Below are positions 7,171-7,648 of a DNA stretch of 7,648 nt, in pieces (the first letter of the stretch is position 1; the number at the start of each line of letters is the position of its first letter). The stretch is taken from NCBI GenBank assembly GCA_002862325.1, contig PKCT01000138.1:1-7648 (forward strand). The letters are read 5' to 3'. The translations under genes were made by a program, and so were the position numbers. Source of the stretch: Phycisphaerae bacterium. GTDB lineage: Bacteria; Planctomycetota; Phycisphaerae; Phycisphaerales; SM1A02. Under the pieces are notes generated by a model, which saw only the letters and a program-made list of their open reading frames with translations, had not been told where the DNA came from and searched no databases.

Positions 7171-7206
7171 GCCGTCGTCGACCCCGGACTGGCAATCGAC
7201 GACGGC
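7171..7206 (+). terminator. Possible terminator hairpin after the ClpP/NfeD-like gene
   Basis: GCCGTCGTCGA (7171-7181) pairs perfectly with 7196-7206 (11 bp, 14-base loop), starting 13 bases after the stop. No T-run follows, so it would be a non-canonical or Rho-assisted terminator, or a 3'-end stabilising structure. Confidence 0.4.
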
Positions 7207-7257
7207 TCCGACCGGCAAGGAGCAAGGGTGGAAGTGCCGGCCTGAACACGATGCATG

Positions 7258-7288
7258 CACCGTGCAACGGATGATGATCCGTGCGGTG
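7258..7288. repeat. Imperfect inverted repeat in the spacer 7158-7339
   Basis: ACGGAT (7267-7272) and ATCCGT (7277-7282) form a 6-bp stem with loop GATG. It is extended across an internal loop by CACC (7258-7261) and GGTG (7285-7288). It lies between two genes that converge here, so it may act as a minus-strand terminator, but no T-run follows the stem on that strand. Nothing else is visible in this 182-base spacer. Confidence 0.3.
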
Positions 7289-7339
7289 TCGAGCGCCCGA
7301 TTTGAAAAGACAGGGCCGACTCGACGACTCACGATGGAT

Positions 7340-7633
7340 TCAGAGAGCGAGGATCCGTCGACAGAAGTCCCTTTCTTCGGTGCTCAACCAGTACTCCTTG
7401 GCGAGCCCGAGGATGTACTCGGCGACCATCTTCTGCTTGTTCACCGACCATTCCCCCGCGTCGGCGGAGTCGTTCAGCCGATTCAGAATTCCGGTGACAC
7501 CCGACATTCCGTACGGAAGCGCCTCGGCTGCCTGTTCCTCGTCGGTCGGACCGGACTGATCGAGGGTGTGGTCGTAGGCGTCTTGTTCATGAGACGATTC
7601 GAAGTCGTCGTCGTATTCTGGATCTTGGGACAT
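7340..7633 (-). CDS. Small acidic protein of unknown function (97 residues)
   Basis: I do not recognise a family. The first 38 residues are strongly acidic and probably disordered: 14 Asp/Glu, no Lys or Arg, starting MSQDPEYDDDFESSHEQ. The rest (about 40-97) looks like a compact helical domain: a segment with VTGILNRLND, a linker, then helices with NKQKMVAEYILGLAKEYW and STEERDFCRRILAL. There is no signal peptide, membrane segment or metal-binding cluster; a single Cys91 is present. The start is supported by AAGGGG about 7 bases upstream of ATG 7633 on the minus strand, and codon use is like the neighbours, so I take it as a real gene. An acidic tail plus helical domain would suit a protein-protein or regulatory role, but that is a guess. 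Its promoter lies beyond the right edge. Confidence 0.72.
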   Translation of the reverse strand: MSQDPEYDDDFESSHEQDAYDHTLDQSGPTDEEQAAEALPYGMSGVTGILNRLNDSADAGEWSVNKQKMVAEYILGLAKEYWLSTEERDFCRRILAL

Positions 7634-7648
7634 GTGAACCCCCCTTCC

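Overview
The window is a GC-rich, gene-dense piece of ordinary bacterial chromosome. It holds eight protein-coding genes (one cut by the left edge) and one tRNA. I see no insertion sequence, phage gene, CRISPR array or transfer signature. Gene content and style suggest a planctomycete of the Phycisphaerae type: strong G/C preference in third codon positions, several starts without a clear Shine-Dalgarno, a CCA-less tRNA-Arg, an MnmE-like GTPase of unusual architecture and a ClpP/NfeD-like exported protein. That placement is an inference from style, not from a marker gene.

Left block, plus strand (1-3347): a ZntB/CorA-type metal transporter (3' part only), a BtpA/SgcQ-family TIM-barrel protein, a type III pantothenate kinase (CoaX), and a short MnmE/TrmE-like GTPase. 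Two junctions overlap by exactly 4 bases (GTGA), so the genes are probably co-transcribed and pairwise translationally coupled. Only CoaX has a clear metabolic role (first step of coenzyme A synthesis), and it has a substitution in its phosphate-1 motif. The GTPase keeps all G motifs but lacks the C-terminal cysteine motif of true MnmE.

Middle block: fabI (enoyl-ACP reductase, minus strand) converges on the GTPase gene with an 8-base gap. A 187-base spacer follows, divergent between fabI and a tRNA-Arg(TCG) gene. The tRNA has an 8-bp inverted repeat just upstream and a 12-bp hairpin just downstream, so it looks like a single-gene transcription unit. Ribonuclease D (minus strand) converges on the tRNA. 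Fatty-acid synthesis, CoA synthesis and tRNA maturation are all represented, but nothing in the sequence ties them into one dedicated system.

Right block: a 203-base spacer separates rnd from a divergent plus-strand gene for an exported protein with a ClpP/NfeD-like N-terminal half and a helical C-terminal half. After a spacer with two inverted repeats, the window ends with a minus-strand gene for a 97-residue acidic protein that I do not recognise.

I found no obvious new defence, mobile or secondary-metabolite system. The items most worth checking are the reduced MnmE-like GTPase, the CoaX lacking its first conserved aspartate, and the degenerate ClpP/NfeD-like protein.
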